Positions 1 through 9,004 are shown, counted from the stretch's first letter. The stretch: DNA of 64,000 nucleotides from JAGVSR01 sp963825555 (GCA_963825555.1 CAWGTZ010000011.1:62001-126000), one strand, 5' to 3'. Numbers and translations are program-made. Notes: a model not told the origin generated them from the sequence alone.

Positions 1-96
1 CGAAGCGGCTTCCGGTGGTCCGCGACAGGGGGTAGGCTGTATTTGATTTGGCCTGCGCCCGGGCCGCCAGCCTGATTCTTGGACGGGGGACACGTT

Positions 97-393
97 ATGC
101 CGTTTGCTGAATTTCTCCAGTTGCTGCTCGTTGCTTTGATTGCCGGCTACGTGGGCTACCGCCTCGGCAAAGCCACGGCGTCGGCACAAAACCCTTCCGT
201 TTCAGTCCCCTCTTCGCCCCTTCCCGCACCGGAAATGGAGCGGGGACCGCAGCCTGTCGAACGCCCCTCGGGTGGCCATCCGCCACCTGTCAGTGCTGGC
301 AATGGCACGCCGCAAGGCGGCACCGCGCGGACACCGCCGCGCCGTTCTTCCGCACCCCCGCCCGCCGCAGCCGGCCTTATGAAGCGTGACTGA
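97..393 (+). CDS. small single-pass membrane protein, unknown function
   Basis: The product has 98 residues, with one hydrophobic segment at about residues 6-25 (LLLVALIAGYVGYRLG). A proline-, serine- and arginine-rich tail of about 70 residues follows, so it is most likely an inner-membrane anchor with a disordered extension. I use the ATG at 97 because GGGGGA at 85-90 is well placed; an in-frame TTG at 79 is the weaker alternative. I recognise no family. The tail is low-complexity, so only the first 30 residues would be informative in a search. Confidence 0.55.
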   Translation: MPFAEFLQLLLVALIAGYVGYRLGKATASAQNPSVSVPSSPLPAPEMERGPQPVERPSGGHPPPVSAGNGTPQGGTARTPPRRSSAPPPAAAGLMKRD

Positions 394-505
394 TGCACCA
401 GGCCATTAACCCGTTCACGGCATAATCGTTGTCGTCCCACTTGCCTTGATCGAGGCGCACCGGCTCACGTATCATGCTTTTGCCGCAGGGATCGCGGATG
501 GTCAT
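377..505 (-). CDS. possible 42-residue small protein
   Basis: A short minus-strand frame in the gap before bpt begins with ATG and reads MTIRDPCGKSMIREPV and onward, ending ...AWCISHAS. The composition (mixed charged, aromatic and hydrophobic residues) looks coding, unlike other frames here. GAGG lies only two bases before the ATG, so the ribosome binding site is poor, and a CTG further upstream is an alternative start. Its 3' end overlaps the preceding plus-strand gene by 17 bases. No family is recognised and the call is tentative. Confidence 0.22.
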   Translation of the reverse strand: MTIRDPCGKSMIREPVRLDQGKWDDNDYAVNGLMAWCISHAS

Positions 506-610
506 GACCTCGTGCCGGCTCAGTTGTAGTCATAATGTCGACGCAGGCAACGACATGCATCGGGACGAAGGCATGGACGCGATACCACACAGGATCCAGG
601 GACACTGCTG

Positions 611-1357
611 ATGAGCGAACAGCGAAAGCATTTTCCTGAATTCTACGTCACCGCCGCTCAGCCATGCCCTTATCTGCAGGGCCGACTTGAGCGCAAGTTG
701 TTCACGCATCTTACTGCTGACAAACAACCTGCCCTCGTGGACAACCTCCTGCGCGGTGGCTTCCGCCGCAGCCAGAACATTGCCTACATGCCCTATTGCG
801 AAGGCTGTCATGCCTGCGTGTCGGTGCGGGTCCTGGTCGACGAGTTCATCCCCTCCGGCTCGATGCGGCGCGTGACGGCGGACAACATCGATATCGCCGC
901 CTGCCGCGTGCCGGCACAGCCTACATCGGAGCAGTTCAGTCTCTTCCGCCGCTACATCGATGCGCGCCACGCCGAAGGCGGCATGGCTGACATGAGCGCT
1001 CTCGACTATGCGCTTATGGTCGAGGAGAGTGTCATCGAAACGTCGATCACCGAGTACCGCCTCAAGCCTGCCGAGGGTGCGCTCAACTCCGAACCAAACC
1101 GCTGGCCGCTGGCCGCCGCTGCGCTCTGCGACAGGCTCTCAGACGGCATCTCCATGGTCTACTCGTTCTACGAGCCGACCGAGAGCCGCCGCGGCCTCGG
1201 CACCTATATGATCCTGGAGACTATCACTTACGCCAAAAGCCTTGGCCTGCCCTACGTCTACCTCGGCTATTGGATAGAGGGCTCGCGCAAGATGGCCTAC
1301 AAAACCCGCTTCCTGCCCCAGGAAAGGTTGGGGCCCAACGGCTGGGAACGCGCCTGA
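611..1357 (+). CDS. bpt: aspartate/glutamate leucyltransferase (Bpt)
   Basis: This enzyme transfers leucine from Leu-tRNA to proteins with an N-terminal Asp or Glu, making them N-degron substrates for ClpS/ClpAP in the cytosol. The 248-residue length is normal for the family. The N-terminal domain shows FPEFYVTAAQPCPYLQGR and the cysteine-containing YMPYCEGCHACVSVRV, both hallmarks of the ATE/Bpt family. The C-terminal GNAT-like fold shows YSFYEPTESRRGLGTYM and LGYWIEGSRKMAYK. It is single copy here and converges on the secreted protein at 1385 with only 27 bases between stops. Assignment is firm. Confidence 0.95.
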   Translation: MSEQRKHFPEFYVTAAQPCPYLQGRLERKLFTHLTADKQPALVDNLLRGGFRRSQNIAYMPYCEGCHACVSVRVLVDEFIPSGSMRRVTADNIDIAACRVPAQPTSEQFSLFRRYIDARHAEGGMADMSALDYALMVEESVIETSITEYRLKPAEGALNSEPNRWPLAAAALCDRLSDGISMVYSFYEPTESRRGLGTYMILETITYAKSLGLPYVYLGYWIEGSRKMAYKTRFLPQERLGPNGWERA

Positions 1358-1384
1358 GCCATCCGCAATTCCTGCGCTCCAGGA

Positions 1385-1960
1385 CTACTTTGCCAGCTCG
1401 GTGTCAATTTTCCAGAACATGTAGGTCCACTTGTTGTTCTGGGTTTCAACGAGCAGGTCCATGAGGCCACGCAGCGTTTGAAACATCGTGCAATCGGGCG
1501 TGGCCGCGGCCGAGCCCTCGTCGCCCATGGCCGTGATGCGGCCAAGCAGGTCGTTCGTGCGCCCATCGAGTTTGTCGATTTCAGTATCTTTTACGTAGGG
1601 TGCCGCCTCCCTCAGAAACTCGTCCTCAGACCAGCCCCGCTTATCCTTGAGTTGTCGCAGCTTGTCCTGGAATGTGGGCTTGTTCTTGATATTGAGATCA
1701 CGCAACGCAGCGGCAGCTTCATCCACTACGGTTTCGAAATCTGCTTTGGTGCAATTGGCCGGCGGGGCCTCCGCTGGAGCCGCCTGGTCAGGAGCGACTG
1801 GCGCAGCGTCTGGTGCTGAGGAGTCGGGCGCGCCGGCAGGGGCCGGACCGAGAGCCGCCGGAGGGGACGGATCAATCAGCAGATCATCACTGGAATCTTG
1901 CGCCCATGCAGGCGCGAACGCTAGCAGCAGCGCAGCCCACGCCACCCCGCGCGCGACCAT
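1385..1960 (-). CDS. secreted Pro/Ala-rich protein, unknown function
   Basis: The 191-residue product has a clear signal peptide (ARGVAWAALLLAFAPAWA, cleavage before QDSS). A Pro/Ala-rich linker of about 60 residues follows, then a mostly helical C-terminal domain with two cysteines (ANCTKADFE and TPDCTMFQ) that could form a disulphide. I start at the ATG at 1960 because GGAG stands eight bases upstream and the signal peptide begins there; a longer in-frame extension to 2095 lacks such support. It follows parC on the same strand, about 180 bases downstream. The family is not recognised; a periplasmic location is inferred. Confidence 0.65.
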   Translation of the reverse strand: MVARGVAWAALLLAFAPAWAQDSSDDLLIDPSPPAALGPAPAGAPDSSAPDAAPVAPDQAAPAEAPPANCTKADFETVVDEAAAALRDLNIKNKPTFQDKLRQLKDKRGWSEDEFLREAAPYVKDTEIDKLDGRTNDLLGRITAMGDEGSAAATPDCTMFQTLRGLMDLLVETQNNKWTYMFWKIDTELAK

Positions 1961-2137
1961 CCTCACTCCAATCGGTTGAAACCCCGAAAAAACCACCATG
2001 GCGGTTTCGTAGCGAGGCCCGCTTGCTGTTGCAAGGGTGCGTCCCGGTGAAGGTTCATACACGATCGGAATTGTGCACTTGGCGCCACGGGGCAATTTGC
2101 CAAGGAACGCGTTCAGTTTCCCTCAAACGCCGCTTGC

Positions 2138-4390
2138 CTAGAACGCTGGTCCGAACTTGTTGGAGCGCGGGAAGCCCTTGGGGGCCATGTGCCCCGCCTG
2201 GGCGCGCTCGCCTGCCCAGTCCTTCAGATCGCTCCACGCCAGTGTGAAAGTTCGACCGGCACTGTCGAGCCAGCTGAGGCCCTCCTTCTTGGAGAAAACC
2301 TGCACGTCGGAAAGCCCGCCGTCCTTGAAGCGCTGCAAGATGGTTCCCTTGCCGCGTGTCATCTCGTTGACGTCCTCGAGCTTGAAGACAAGCAGCTTCC
2401 GGTTCTCGCCGATGGTGGCAACCATGTCGCCCTCGGCCGGGATGACCACGGCCGCCTCCTCGTCTTCGGCGACGTTGAGAACCTGCTTGCCTTTGCGCGT
2501 GGAAGCAACGACTTCCTCCTCGGGGACGACGAAACCGTAGCCGCCGCTGGACGCTACGAGCAGCTTGCGCGTCGCCTCGTGTACGAATACTTCCACGAAA
2601 TCGTGGTTCTCCTCCAAATCGACCATAAGACGCACGGGCTCGCCATGACCGCGCCCGCCAGGAAGCTGACCCGCATCGAGCGTGAAGAACTTGCCGTTCG
2701 TAGCAAAGAGAATGAGCTTGTCGGTCGTCATCGCCTTAACGGCTCGCTTCAGACCGTCGCCCTGCTTGAAGTCGAGCTTCGACAGGTCGTCCAGATGCCC
2801 CTTCATCGCGCGGATCCAGCCCTTCTCGGACAGGATGACGGTGATCGGCTCCTTCTCGGCCAGCGCCTCGTCGAGATCGACTGCAATTTCCGGAGCCTCT
2901 GCGAAGGACGACCGGCGGCGGCCAAGCTCGGTTTTCTTGGAATAGCGTTCGCGGGTCGCCTTCACCTCTTCGGAGATACGCTCCCACTGCAACTCGTCCG
3001 ACTTCAGAAGCTGTTTCAGTTCGCGCCGCTCCTTGGAAAGCTTGTCATGCTCGGCCTTGATTTCCACTTCCTCGAGCTTCGACAAACTCTTCAGACGGAG
3101 ATTGAGGATCGCCTCGGCCTGCACCTCGGTAAGCTTGAACTTGATGATCAGCTTCGCCTTCGGATCGTCCTCGAAGCGAACGATCCGAATGACCTCATCG
3201 ATGTTGAGGTAGGCAATCAGATAGCCGTCGAGCACTTCCAGCCGGTGCTCGATCTTCTTCAGGCGGTACTCCGAGCGGCGCACCAGAACTTCGACGCGGT
3301 GCTCCAGCCATTGCTTGAGGACGTCCTTGATGCTCAGAACATTCGGGATCTGGCCGGCTGATAGCACGTTCATGTTGAGGCCGAAGCGGATCTCCAGCTC
3401 CGTCACCCGGAACAGGCTCTCCATGAGCAGCAACGGATCAACCGTCCGGCTCTTGGGCTCGAGCACAAGACGAACCTCTTCCGCGCTCTCATCGCGGATG
3501 TCGCCCAGAAGCGGCAGCTTCTTCTCCGTCATCAGCTCGGCGATCTTCTCGATCAACTTCGCCTTCTGCACCTGATAGGGAATCTCGGTCACGACAATCT
3601 GGTAGCCGCCGCGGCTGGTCTCCTCCTTCGCCCACTTGGCACGCAAGCGGAAGCCGCCACGACCTGTGCGATAGGCCTCCAGAATATCCTCACGCGGCTC
3701 GACAATAACGCCGCCCGTCGGGAAATCGGGACCGGGAACGAACTCGACCACTTTCTCGATCGAAGCATTGGGATGCTTGATGAGATGCAACAGCGCCGCG
3801 CACAGCTCATCCACGTTGTGGGGCGGAATGTTGGTCGCCATGCCGACCGCGATGCCGGCGGCACCGTTGGCGAGCAGGTTTGGGAATGCGGCGGGCAGAA
3901 CCGAGGGCTCCTGCTCGCGTCCATCATAGTTGGGACGAAACTCGACCGTGTCTTCGTTGATGCCGTCGAGCAGATCGGCCGCAACGGGTGTGAGGCGCGC
4001 TTCCGTATAGCGGTCGGCAGCCGGGTTATCGCCGTCGATGTTGCCAAAGTTGCCCTGACCGTCGACGAGCGGATAGCGCACTGCGAAATCCTGCGCCAGC
4101 CGCGCCAGCGCGTCGTAGATCGCCTGGTTGCCGTGTGGATGGTAATTGCCCATCGTCTCGCCGACGATCTTGGCGCACTTGCGGTATCCGCCCTCCGGAT
4201 CGAGGCCGAGCTGGCGCATGGCATAGAGAATGCGGCGGTGGACGGGCTTCAGCCCATCGCGCACGTCAGGCAGCGCCCGGTGCATGATGGTGGAAAGCGC
4301 ATAGGCCAGATAGCGTTCCTCGAGTGCGTCCTTCAGGTTGACGGGCTCGATGGGGCCTGGGCCGGCGGGAGGAATCGATTGCTTGGTCAT
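2138..4390 (-). CDS. parC: DNA topoisomerase IV subunit A (ParC)
   Basis: This is the breakage-reunion subunit of topoisomerase IV, which with ParE decatenates daughter chromosomes. The 750 residues are typical for alphaproteobacterial ParC. The winged-helix region has PDVRDGLKPVHRRILYAM. The catalytic tyrosine is Y128 in ADRYTEARLT, with the arginine just before it. The C-terminal half forms the variable beta-propeller DNA-wrapping domain, without the conserved GyrA-box, which separates it from GyrA. In the quinolone-resistance region the motif reads HPHGNQAIYDAL, with N88 where an Asp is usual. It is transcribed away from the CAP-domain gene at 4523. Confidence 0.95.
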   Translation of the reverse strand: MTKQSIPPAGPGPIEPVNLKDALEERYLAYALSTIMHRALPDVRDGLKPVHRRILYAMRQLGLDPEGGYRKCAKIVGETMGNYHPHGNQAIYDALARLAQDFAVRYPLVDGQGNFGNIDGDNPAADRYTEARLTPVAADLLDGINEDTVEFRPNYDGREQEPSVLPAAFPNLLANGAAGIAVGMATNIPPHNVDELCAALLHLIKHPNASIEKVVEFVPGPDFPTGGVIVEPREDILEAYRTGRGGFRLRAKWAKEETSRGGYQIVVTEIPYQVQKAKLIEKIAELMTEKKLPLLGDIRDESAEEVRLVLEPKSRTVDPLLLMESLFRVTELEIRFGLNMNVLSAGQIPNVLSIKDVLKQWLEHRVEVLVRRSEYRLKKIEHRLEVLDGYLIAYLNIDEVIRIVRFEDDPKAKLIIKFKLTEVQAEAILNLRLKSLSKLEEVEIKAEHDKLSKERRELKQLLKSDELQWERISEEVKATRERYSKKTELGRRRSSFAEAPEIAVDLDEALAEKEPITVILSEKGWIRAMKGHLDDLSKLDFKQGDGLKRAVKAMTTDKLILFATNGKFFTLDAGQLPGGRGHGEPVRLMVDLEENHDFVEVFVHEATRKLLVASSGGYGFVVPEEEVVASTRKGKQVLNVAEDEEAAVVIPAEGDMVATIGENRKLLVFKLEDVNEMTRGKGTILQRFKDGGLSDVQVFSKKEGLSWLDSAGRTFTLAWSDLKDWAGERAQAGHMAPKGFPRSNKFGPAF

Positions 4391-4505
4391 GGAGGAGGGT
4401 TACTGGAGCCGGCCCCGCGTCTCAAGTGCCGGGCCGCCACAGCCCCCGCCCGTTGCCGATTTTTGCCCATATTCTAAGGGATTGATCAACAACATCCGAA
4501 ACCTT

Positions 4506-4519
4506 GGAGGAACCCCTCC
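4506..4519 (+). promoter_or_regulatory. hairpin that can mask the CAP-gene Shine-Dalgarno
   Basis: GGAGG (4506-4510), AACC loop and CCTCC (4515-4519) form a perfect five-base-pair hairpin just before the ATG at 4523. GGAGG is the only good ribosome binding site for this gene, so pairing would block it. The palindrome is visible; translational control is an inference. Confidence 0.4.
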
Positions 4520-4522
4520 GCC

Positions 4523-5212
4523 ATGCCCCTGCCCGACATCCCCGCCGTCGAAACGGCCGTCATCGAGATGACGAACGCCTACCGGCGCCAGAACAAGCTG
4601 GGCGCGGTGCGCGCCAACTCCACCCTTGCCAGGGCCGCCCGAGCGTATGCGGCCTATCTGGCCAGGAGCGGTGCCTTCTCGCACACCGCCGATGGCCGCG
4701 AAGTGGGCGATCGCGTCTCTGCGGCCGGCTATGCCTGGTGCACGGTCGGCGAGAACCTTGCCATGCATCTCGACAGTCGCGGCTTCGAGAGCCGCGACCT
4801 CGCCAAAAAATCTGTCGAAGGATGGATCAACTCACCATCGCACAAAGCCAACATGCTGGCACCCTACGTGACGGAAATCGGCGTCGGCGTGGTGCAGGCA
4901 CCCGACCGCGACCCGAAGTTCATCTCCGTGCAGCTCTTCGCGCGGCCACGATCCCTGGAATACACTTTCCAGATCGCCAACGCGTCGAGCGCGCGTGTCG
5001 GCTACGCATTCGGCGGGGAGGACCACGAAATCGCGCCGCGCATGGCCGTGACACATACCGCTTGCCAACCAGGGGACATCACCTTCGAGAAGGTGGGAAC
5101 CCGCAAGATCTCCTCCCGCTTCGAAGCCAGCGACAAAACTGTCTACACGCTCTCGGGAGATTCCATGCAGGGGCTTACGGTGGTTCTCTCCGCACGCGAA
5201 ACCGCCGACTAG
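4523..5212 (+). CDS. CAP-domain (SCP/PR1-like) protein
   Basis: Residues about 8-145 form a CAP domain: a helical start (ETAVIEMTNAYRRQNKLG), GAFSHTADGREVGDRV, the GENLAMH motif, and WINSPSHKANMLAPYVTEIGVGV, which together carry the conserved His/Glu pocket. About 80 residues of beta-rich tail follow. CAP proteins are usually secreted, but I see no signal peptide at this start, which is odd; either export is by another route or the protein is cytosolic. GGAGG at 4506-4510 is the ribosome binding site, but it can pair with CCTCC at 4515-4519. The stop overlaps the recO stop by four bases (convergent). Confidence 0.85.
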   Translation: MPLPDIPAVETAVIEMTNAYRRQNKLGAVRANSTLARAARAYAAYLARSGAFSHTADGREVGDRVSAAGYAWCTVGENLAMHLDSRGFESRDLAKKSVEGWINSPSHKANMLAPYVTEIGVGVVQAPDRDPKFISVQLFARPRSLEYTFQIANASSARVGYAFGGEDHEIAPRMAVTHTACQPGDITFEKVGTRKISSRFEASDKTVYTLSGDSMQGLTVVLSARETAD

Positions 5213-5934
5213 TTTGAAAGGCGCGCAAGTCCGAGGATGCGGCCGCGCACCTCGGGCAGCTGCTCTCCACGCGCTGCCAGGATGCGGCTTTCGAGAAAAT
5301 GCCCTGTGAGCTTAAGCCCGTTGCGCACGTCCTCTTCCGTCACAACCGCCTGGCGCGCCTTCGTGAGGAAGGCAGGCAGGGGCAAAAGCCGGTCCCGGTA
5401 GGGTTCGCCTGCCGAGGCGGACACGGCGCGGCCGGACTTGGGCGAAACGTAGATGAGCTGATCGTTAGCACCGGTCGCTGCACACGCCGACAGATCGAGC
5501 CCAAAGCCCAGTTCCTGCAGCAGGGCTACCTCCCAACGCACATACAGCGCGGGCCACACGGTCGGATCGTCGAGGAAGCTGAGGACGAAGAGAGTCACCT
5601 CGTAGAGCGCGGGATGGGGATCACGCTCGGGCAGAAGGCGGGAGAGCGCGCACAGTGAAGACAGCGCGGCGAGTGCCGGCGGGTCGTCCATTGCGGAGGC
5701 AGCATAACCGCGCCGCAACTCGAGCGACATATGGCCGAGATGCTCGGACAGCCGGGCCTTCCATGTCGCATCCACGTGATTGCCTGTCTGCAGAACGGGC
5801 CGGGACTTGCGCGATCGCCCGCCATGTACCAGTCCGGAATGGCGACCGTGGGAGCGCGTGAACAGCTCCACAACCGCCGCGGTCTCACCGTGCGGTTTCA
5901 CACTCAGTACGATGGCTTCGTCCGTCCATTCCAT
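5209..5934 (-). CDS. recO: DNA repair protein RecO
   Basis: RecO loads RecA onto SSB-coated single strands together with RecF and RecR. The 241-residue protein opens with MEWTDEAIVLSVKPHGE, the beginning of the N-terminal OB fold, and continues with the usual helical domain (LELRRGYAASAMDD; ALYVRWEVALLQELGFGLDL). The ATG at 5934 matches the family start; a 48-residue in-frame extension upstream has no homologous look. It belongs to the era-rnc-lepB neighbourhood typical of Hyphomicrobiales, although a small convergent membrane gene intervenes between recO and era. Assignment is firm. Confidence 0.93.
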   Translation of the reverse strand: MEWTDEAIVLSVKPHGETAAVVELFTRSHGRHSGLVHGGRSRKSRPVLQTGNHVDATWKARLSEHLGHMSLELRRGYAASAMDDPPALAALSSLCALSRLLPERDPHPALYEVTLFVLSFLDDPTVWPALYVRWEVALLQELGFGLDLSACAATGANDQLIYVSPKSGRAVSASAGEPYRDRLLPLPAFLTKARQAVVTEEDVRNGLKLTGHFLESRILAARGEQLPEVRGRILGLARLSN

Positions 5935-6116
5935 GGGCGATGCCTTTCGCTCACCTAAAGGCACATCGCCAACTGCTGCCGGGAAATACGGAGCGCCTTC
6001 ATATGTCTCATGATCCCGCCCTCTCGCGCTTCGCCAGGGCCGGTCGTTGAGCTGAAAGTTTTCGTTAAGCCCTTGCACTTTATCGTGCGGCTTTTCGAAT
6101 GTGTGAGCGATTTCAT

Positions 6117-6479
6117 ATGCTGGACATCATAGTTCTCGGACTCATCATAGGCGTCGTCATGGCCGGGCCAGGGTTGCTCGCTGTGCGCGCGTACCAAAAT
6201 CCGAAAGGCGTCTACGCGGCCAGCGCACTTTGGCTCTTTCTTATCGTCGGCGGCATGACCACTTTCATGTATGTGATATCGCCCTTCATGGGATCGAATT
6301 CAGGTCTGGGCCTTGGCCTCATCTATTATTTCGGTTCTGTCATTACTATTGTAACTGCGCTTCTCGCCTGTGCGGCGGCAACGTTGCGCCACATCATCGA
6401 CTTTGTCGGCAATGCCGCAAGCAACCCGCGTCCTGGTTCCCGTCAATCCTTGGGGAACTCGAGCCCCATCTCCCGGTAG
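6117..6479 (+). CDS. small multi-pass membrane protein, unknown
   Basis: About 120 residues with at least three hydrophobic stretches: LDIIVLGLIIGVVMAGPGLL, ALWLFLIVGGMTTFMYVI and LIYYFGSVITIVTALLACAA. It is therefore an inner-membrane protein with a short Ser/Pro/Arg-rich tail. The ATG at 6117 and the ATG at 6099 are both possible; neither has a strong ribosome binding site. It sits between recO and era on the opposite strand, and its last 37 bases overlap the 3' end of era. I recognise no family. The hydrophobic pattern makes it likely real. Confidence 0.6.
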   Translation: MLDIIVLGLIIGVVMAGPGLLAVRAYQNPKGVYAASALWLFLIVGGMTTFMYVISPFMGSNSGLGLGLIYYFGSVITIVTALLACAAATLRHIIDFVGNAASNPRPGSRQSLGNSSPISR

Positions 6480-7381
6480 CGTTCCGGGTCGCTGCCCCAG
6501 TTCTCACGCACTTTCACGAACAGAAACAGGTGCACGTCGTGCTCTAGTATCCTGGAGAGATCGGCACGAGACTGGCTTGAGATCTTCTTGATCGTCTGAC
6601 CGCCTTTACCGAGCACGATGCTCTTCTGACTATCGCGCTCCACAAAGATCGTCTGCTCGATCCGGACCGAACCGTTCTTGAACGTTTTCCAGTCGGTCGT
6701 CTCGACCGTTGTCGAGTACGGCAGCTCCTCGTGAAGGTACTGGTAAATCTTCTCGCGGGTGATCTCGGCAGCCAGCATGCGCAACGGCGCATCCGAGATC
6801 TCGTCCTCCGGGTAATGCCAGGGGCCGAGCGGCATCCGTCCCGCCAAAAAGCTCTTGAGGTCGGCTACGCCGTTGCCGTCGAGCGCCGAGATCATGAAAA
6901 CGCGATCAAAGGTCATGCGCTCGGAAAGGCGCGCCACCAGCGGCAGCATCATGTCCTTGTCGGTGACTCGATCAACTTTGTTCAGAACCAGTATCTTGGG
7001 CAGCCGACTGTCGGTTAGCCGGTCCAGGATGCGTGTAACATCATCATCGACGCCCTTGGCGGCGTCCACCATGAGCACGACGATATCCGCATCGTGCGCG
7101 CCACCCCAGGCTGCGTCGACCATGGCGCGGTCGAGCCGGCGCTTCGGCCGGAAAATCCCCGGTGTATCGATGAAAACGAGTTGACTGTCTCCCTCGATAG
7201 CAATGCCGCGGATGGGTACCCGCGTCGTCTGCACTTTGTGCGACACGATCGAGACCTTGGAACCTACGAGCGCGTTGACCAGGGTCGACTTACCCGCGTT
7301 GGGCGCGCCAATGACGGCGATGAACCCGCAGCGGCGGTGAGATGGCGTTTCGTTGTCGTGCCTCGCATCAGCTTCAGACAT
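6443..7381 (-). CDS. era: GTPase Era
   Basis: Era is an essential GTPase that binds 16S rRNA near its 3' end and helps 30S assembly. The 312-residue product shows the P-loop GAPNAGKST (residues 25-33), the G3 DTPG, the G4 NKVD, and a C-terminal KH domain whose motif reads IVLGKGGQTIKKI. The ATG at 7381 overlaps the rnc stop by eight bases, so translational coupling with rnc is likely; a longer in-frame extension lies inside rnc and is not used. It is the distal gene of the lepB-rnc-era group. Confidence 0.96.
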   Translation of the reverse strand: MSEADARHDNETPSHRRCGFIAVIGAPNAGKSTLVNALVGSKVSIVSHKVQTTRVPIRGIAIEGDSQLVFIDTPGIFRPKRRLDRAMVDAAWGGAHDADIVVLMVDAAKGVDDDVTRILDRLTDSRLPKILVLNKVDRVTDKDMMLPLVARLSERMTFDRVFMISALDGNGVADLKSFLAGRMPLGPWHYPEDEISDAPLRMLAAEITREKIYQYLHEELPYSTTVETTDWKTFKNGSVRIEQTIFVERDSQKSIVLGKGGQTIKKISSQSRADLSRILEHDVHLFLFVKVRENWGSDPERYREMGLEFPKD

Positions 7382-8084
7382 TCTCACTCCTTGCCCGCAC
7401 GCCCTCACGCTCGAGCAGACGGGCCGCCGCAGCCTGCTCGGCGAGCCGTTTTGATGCTCCTTCGCCGCGCTCTGGCTCAAGCGAACGAATACGAACCTCC
7501 GCCGTGAAAAGTGGCGCGTGATCGGGCCCCTCACGCGAGACGACAGAATACTGCGGCAAGGCCAAGCCCCTTCCCTGCGCCCACTCCTGCAACGCGGTCT
7601 TGGCATCAGCGCCCATCTGCGGGCGTTGCTCGTTCAAGAGCGGGGCCCAGAGTTTCAGAACCACATCACGCGCGGTATCAAAACCCAATTCAACATAGAT
7701 TGCTCCGAGGACGGCCTCGACGGCGTCGGCCAGGATCGTATCCTTGTCGCGGCCGCCGCTCGCTGCTTCCGCATCCGAAAGAACGAGCCGCGGCCCCAGT
7801 TGCAGATCCCGTCCGATACGTGCGCACGTCTCTCCGCGCACCAGGCTATTGTAGCGACGGGCGAGTTCGCCTTCTCTTGCCTCCGGGAACGTCTCGTTCA
7901 GAAAGCCGGCGATGGCAAGACCCAGCACACGATCACCGACGAACTCGAGGCGCTCGTTGTCCGCACGCGCAGTCTTGCCACCGCGCACGCTGGCATGCGT
8001 CAGCGCACATTCGAGAAACGGCTCGCTCTTGAATTTGTAGCCGAGCCTCTTTTCCAGGTCTTTGAATTTACGTGCCCTGAACAC
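7374..8084 (-). CDS. rnc: ribonuclease III
   Basis: This is a double-strand-specific endoribonuclease that processes rRNA and structured mRNA. The 236-residue protein has the catalytic RNase III signature ERLEFVGDRVL, the downstream Glu in ADAVEAVLGAIY, and a C-terminal dsRNA-binding domain (KTALQEWAQGRG... KRLAEQAAAARLLE). I choose the GTG at 8084 because GGGAGG lies four bases upstream and VFRARKFKDLEKRLGY matches the family start; the longer frame would run into lepB. It begins ten bases after the lepB stop and overlaps era by eight bases. Confidence 0.94.
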   Translation of the reverse strand: MFRARKFKDLEKRLGYKFKSEPFLECALTHASVRGGKTARADNERLEFVGDRVLGLAIAGFLNETFPEAREGELARRYNSLVRGETCARIGRDLQLGPRLVLSDAEAASGGRDKDTILADAVEAVLGAIYVELGFDTARDVVLKLWAPLLNEQRPQMGADAKTALQEWAQGRGLALPQYSVVSREGPDHAPLFTAEVRIRSLEPERGEGASKRLAEQAAAARLLEREGVRARSENV

Positions 8085-8094
8085 AGGGCCTCCC

Positions 8095-8866
8095 TCAACG
8101 CACGAGATTGAAGAAACGGTTCCACCGAATGTCGAACGGCCACGTCCATGGGCTGGTCCAGCGCAAGGCACCGGGCTCGTCGACCGCGGCAGAGAAGAAG
8201 ATGACTTCGGCTCGACCCACGAGATTCTCGAACGGCACGAAGCCCACGGCCCACAGCGCCCGGCTGTCGGTGGAGTTGTCACGATTGTCGCCCATCATGA
8301 AGTAGTGCCCTTTGGGAACCTTGTAGGGGCCGACGTTGTCGAAGGGACCATTGGGCTCCGCGTCGAGCACCGTGTACTTCACACCATTGGGCAGTGTCTC
8401 CTCGAAAGAGGGTATCTCGCTTCGCGCACCATCTTCATCCACTGTCGTGAAGCTGCCCTTCTTCACTTTTGGAACGGCCGTGCCGTTGATGAAGAGCTGG
8501 CCACCACGCATCTCTATCTCGTCGCCGGGCAAGCCGATGACGCGCTTGATGTAGTCGGTGGAATTGTCCCGCGGTAGCTTGAAGACGACCACGTCACCCC
8601 GCTTCGGCTCCGCGCCGAAACACGCGCCCATCGAAAAGATCGAGGCCAAAGGGGAATGAATAGCGGCTGTAGCCGTAGGACAGCTTGGAGACGAAAAGGT
8701 AGTCACCGACCAGCAGCGTCTCCTTCATCGACCCCGACGGGATGTTGAAGGGCTGGTAGAAGAACACGCGAACGACCATGGCGATCGCCAGGGCCTGCAC
8801 GACAACCACGGCCGTATCCCACCAGCCGTAATGACGCGAAGTGTCAGCCTTCGATTCCGAGCCCAT
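8095..8866 (-). pseudogene. lepB: signal peptidase I (LepB), frame broken by one extra base
   Basis: This is the leader peptidase that removes signal peptides at the outer face of the inner membrane. The N-terminal frame (8866-8618) carries the transmembrane segment VVVVQALAIAMVVRVFF and the catalytic serine S46 in PSGSMKETLLVGDY. The C-terminal frame (8616-8095) carries EPKRGDVVVFKLP, the catalytic lysine in DYIKRVIGLPGD, and GDNRDNSTDSR. Dropping the base at 8617 joins ...FDGRVF to GAEPKRGD and gives a normal protein of about 256 residues. As written, the product would lose its lysine. Because lepB is normally essential, a sequencing error or a second copy elsewhere is more likely than true loss. 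Confidence 0.85.
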
Positions 8867-9004
8867 GGTTTCTCCCGTGCTGACACCGAAGCTCAGGGCC
8901 CCGTTCGAGCAGTGTTCGAGATGAGTTTGTTGTCGCTCGCTATACCGGTTCGCAGACGGCGGCGCAAATGGCCGTGGAGACGCGGGGCCTCCCCGCTGCC
9001 GGAG

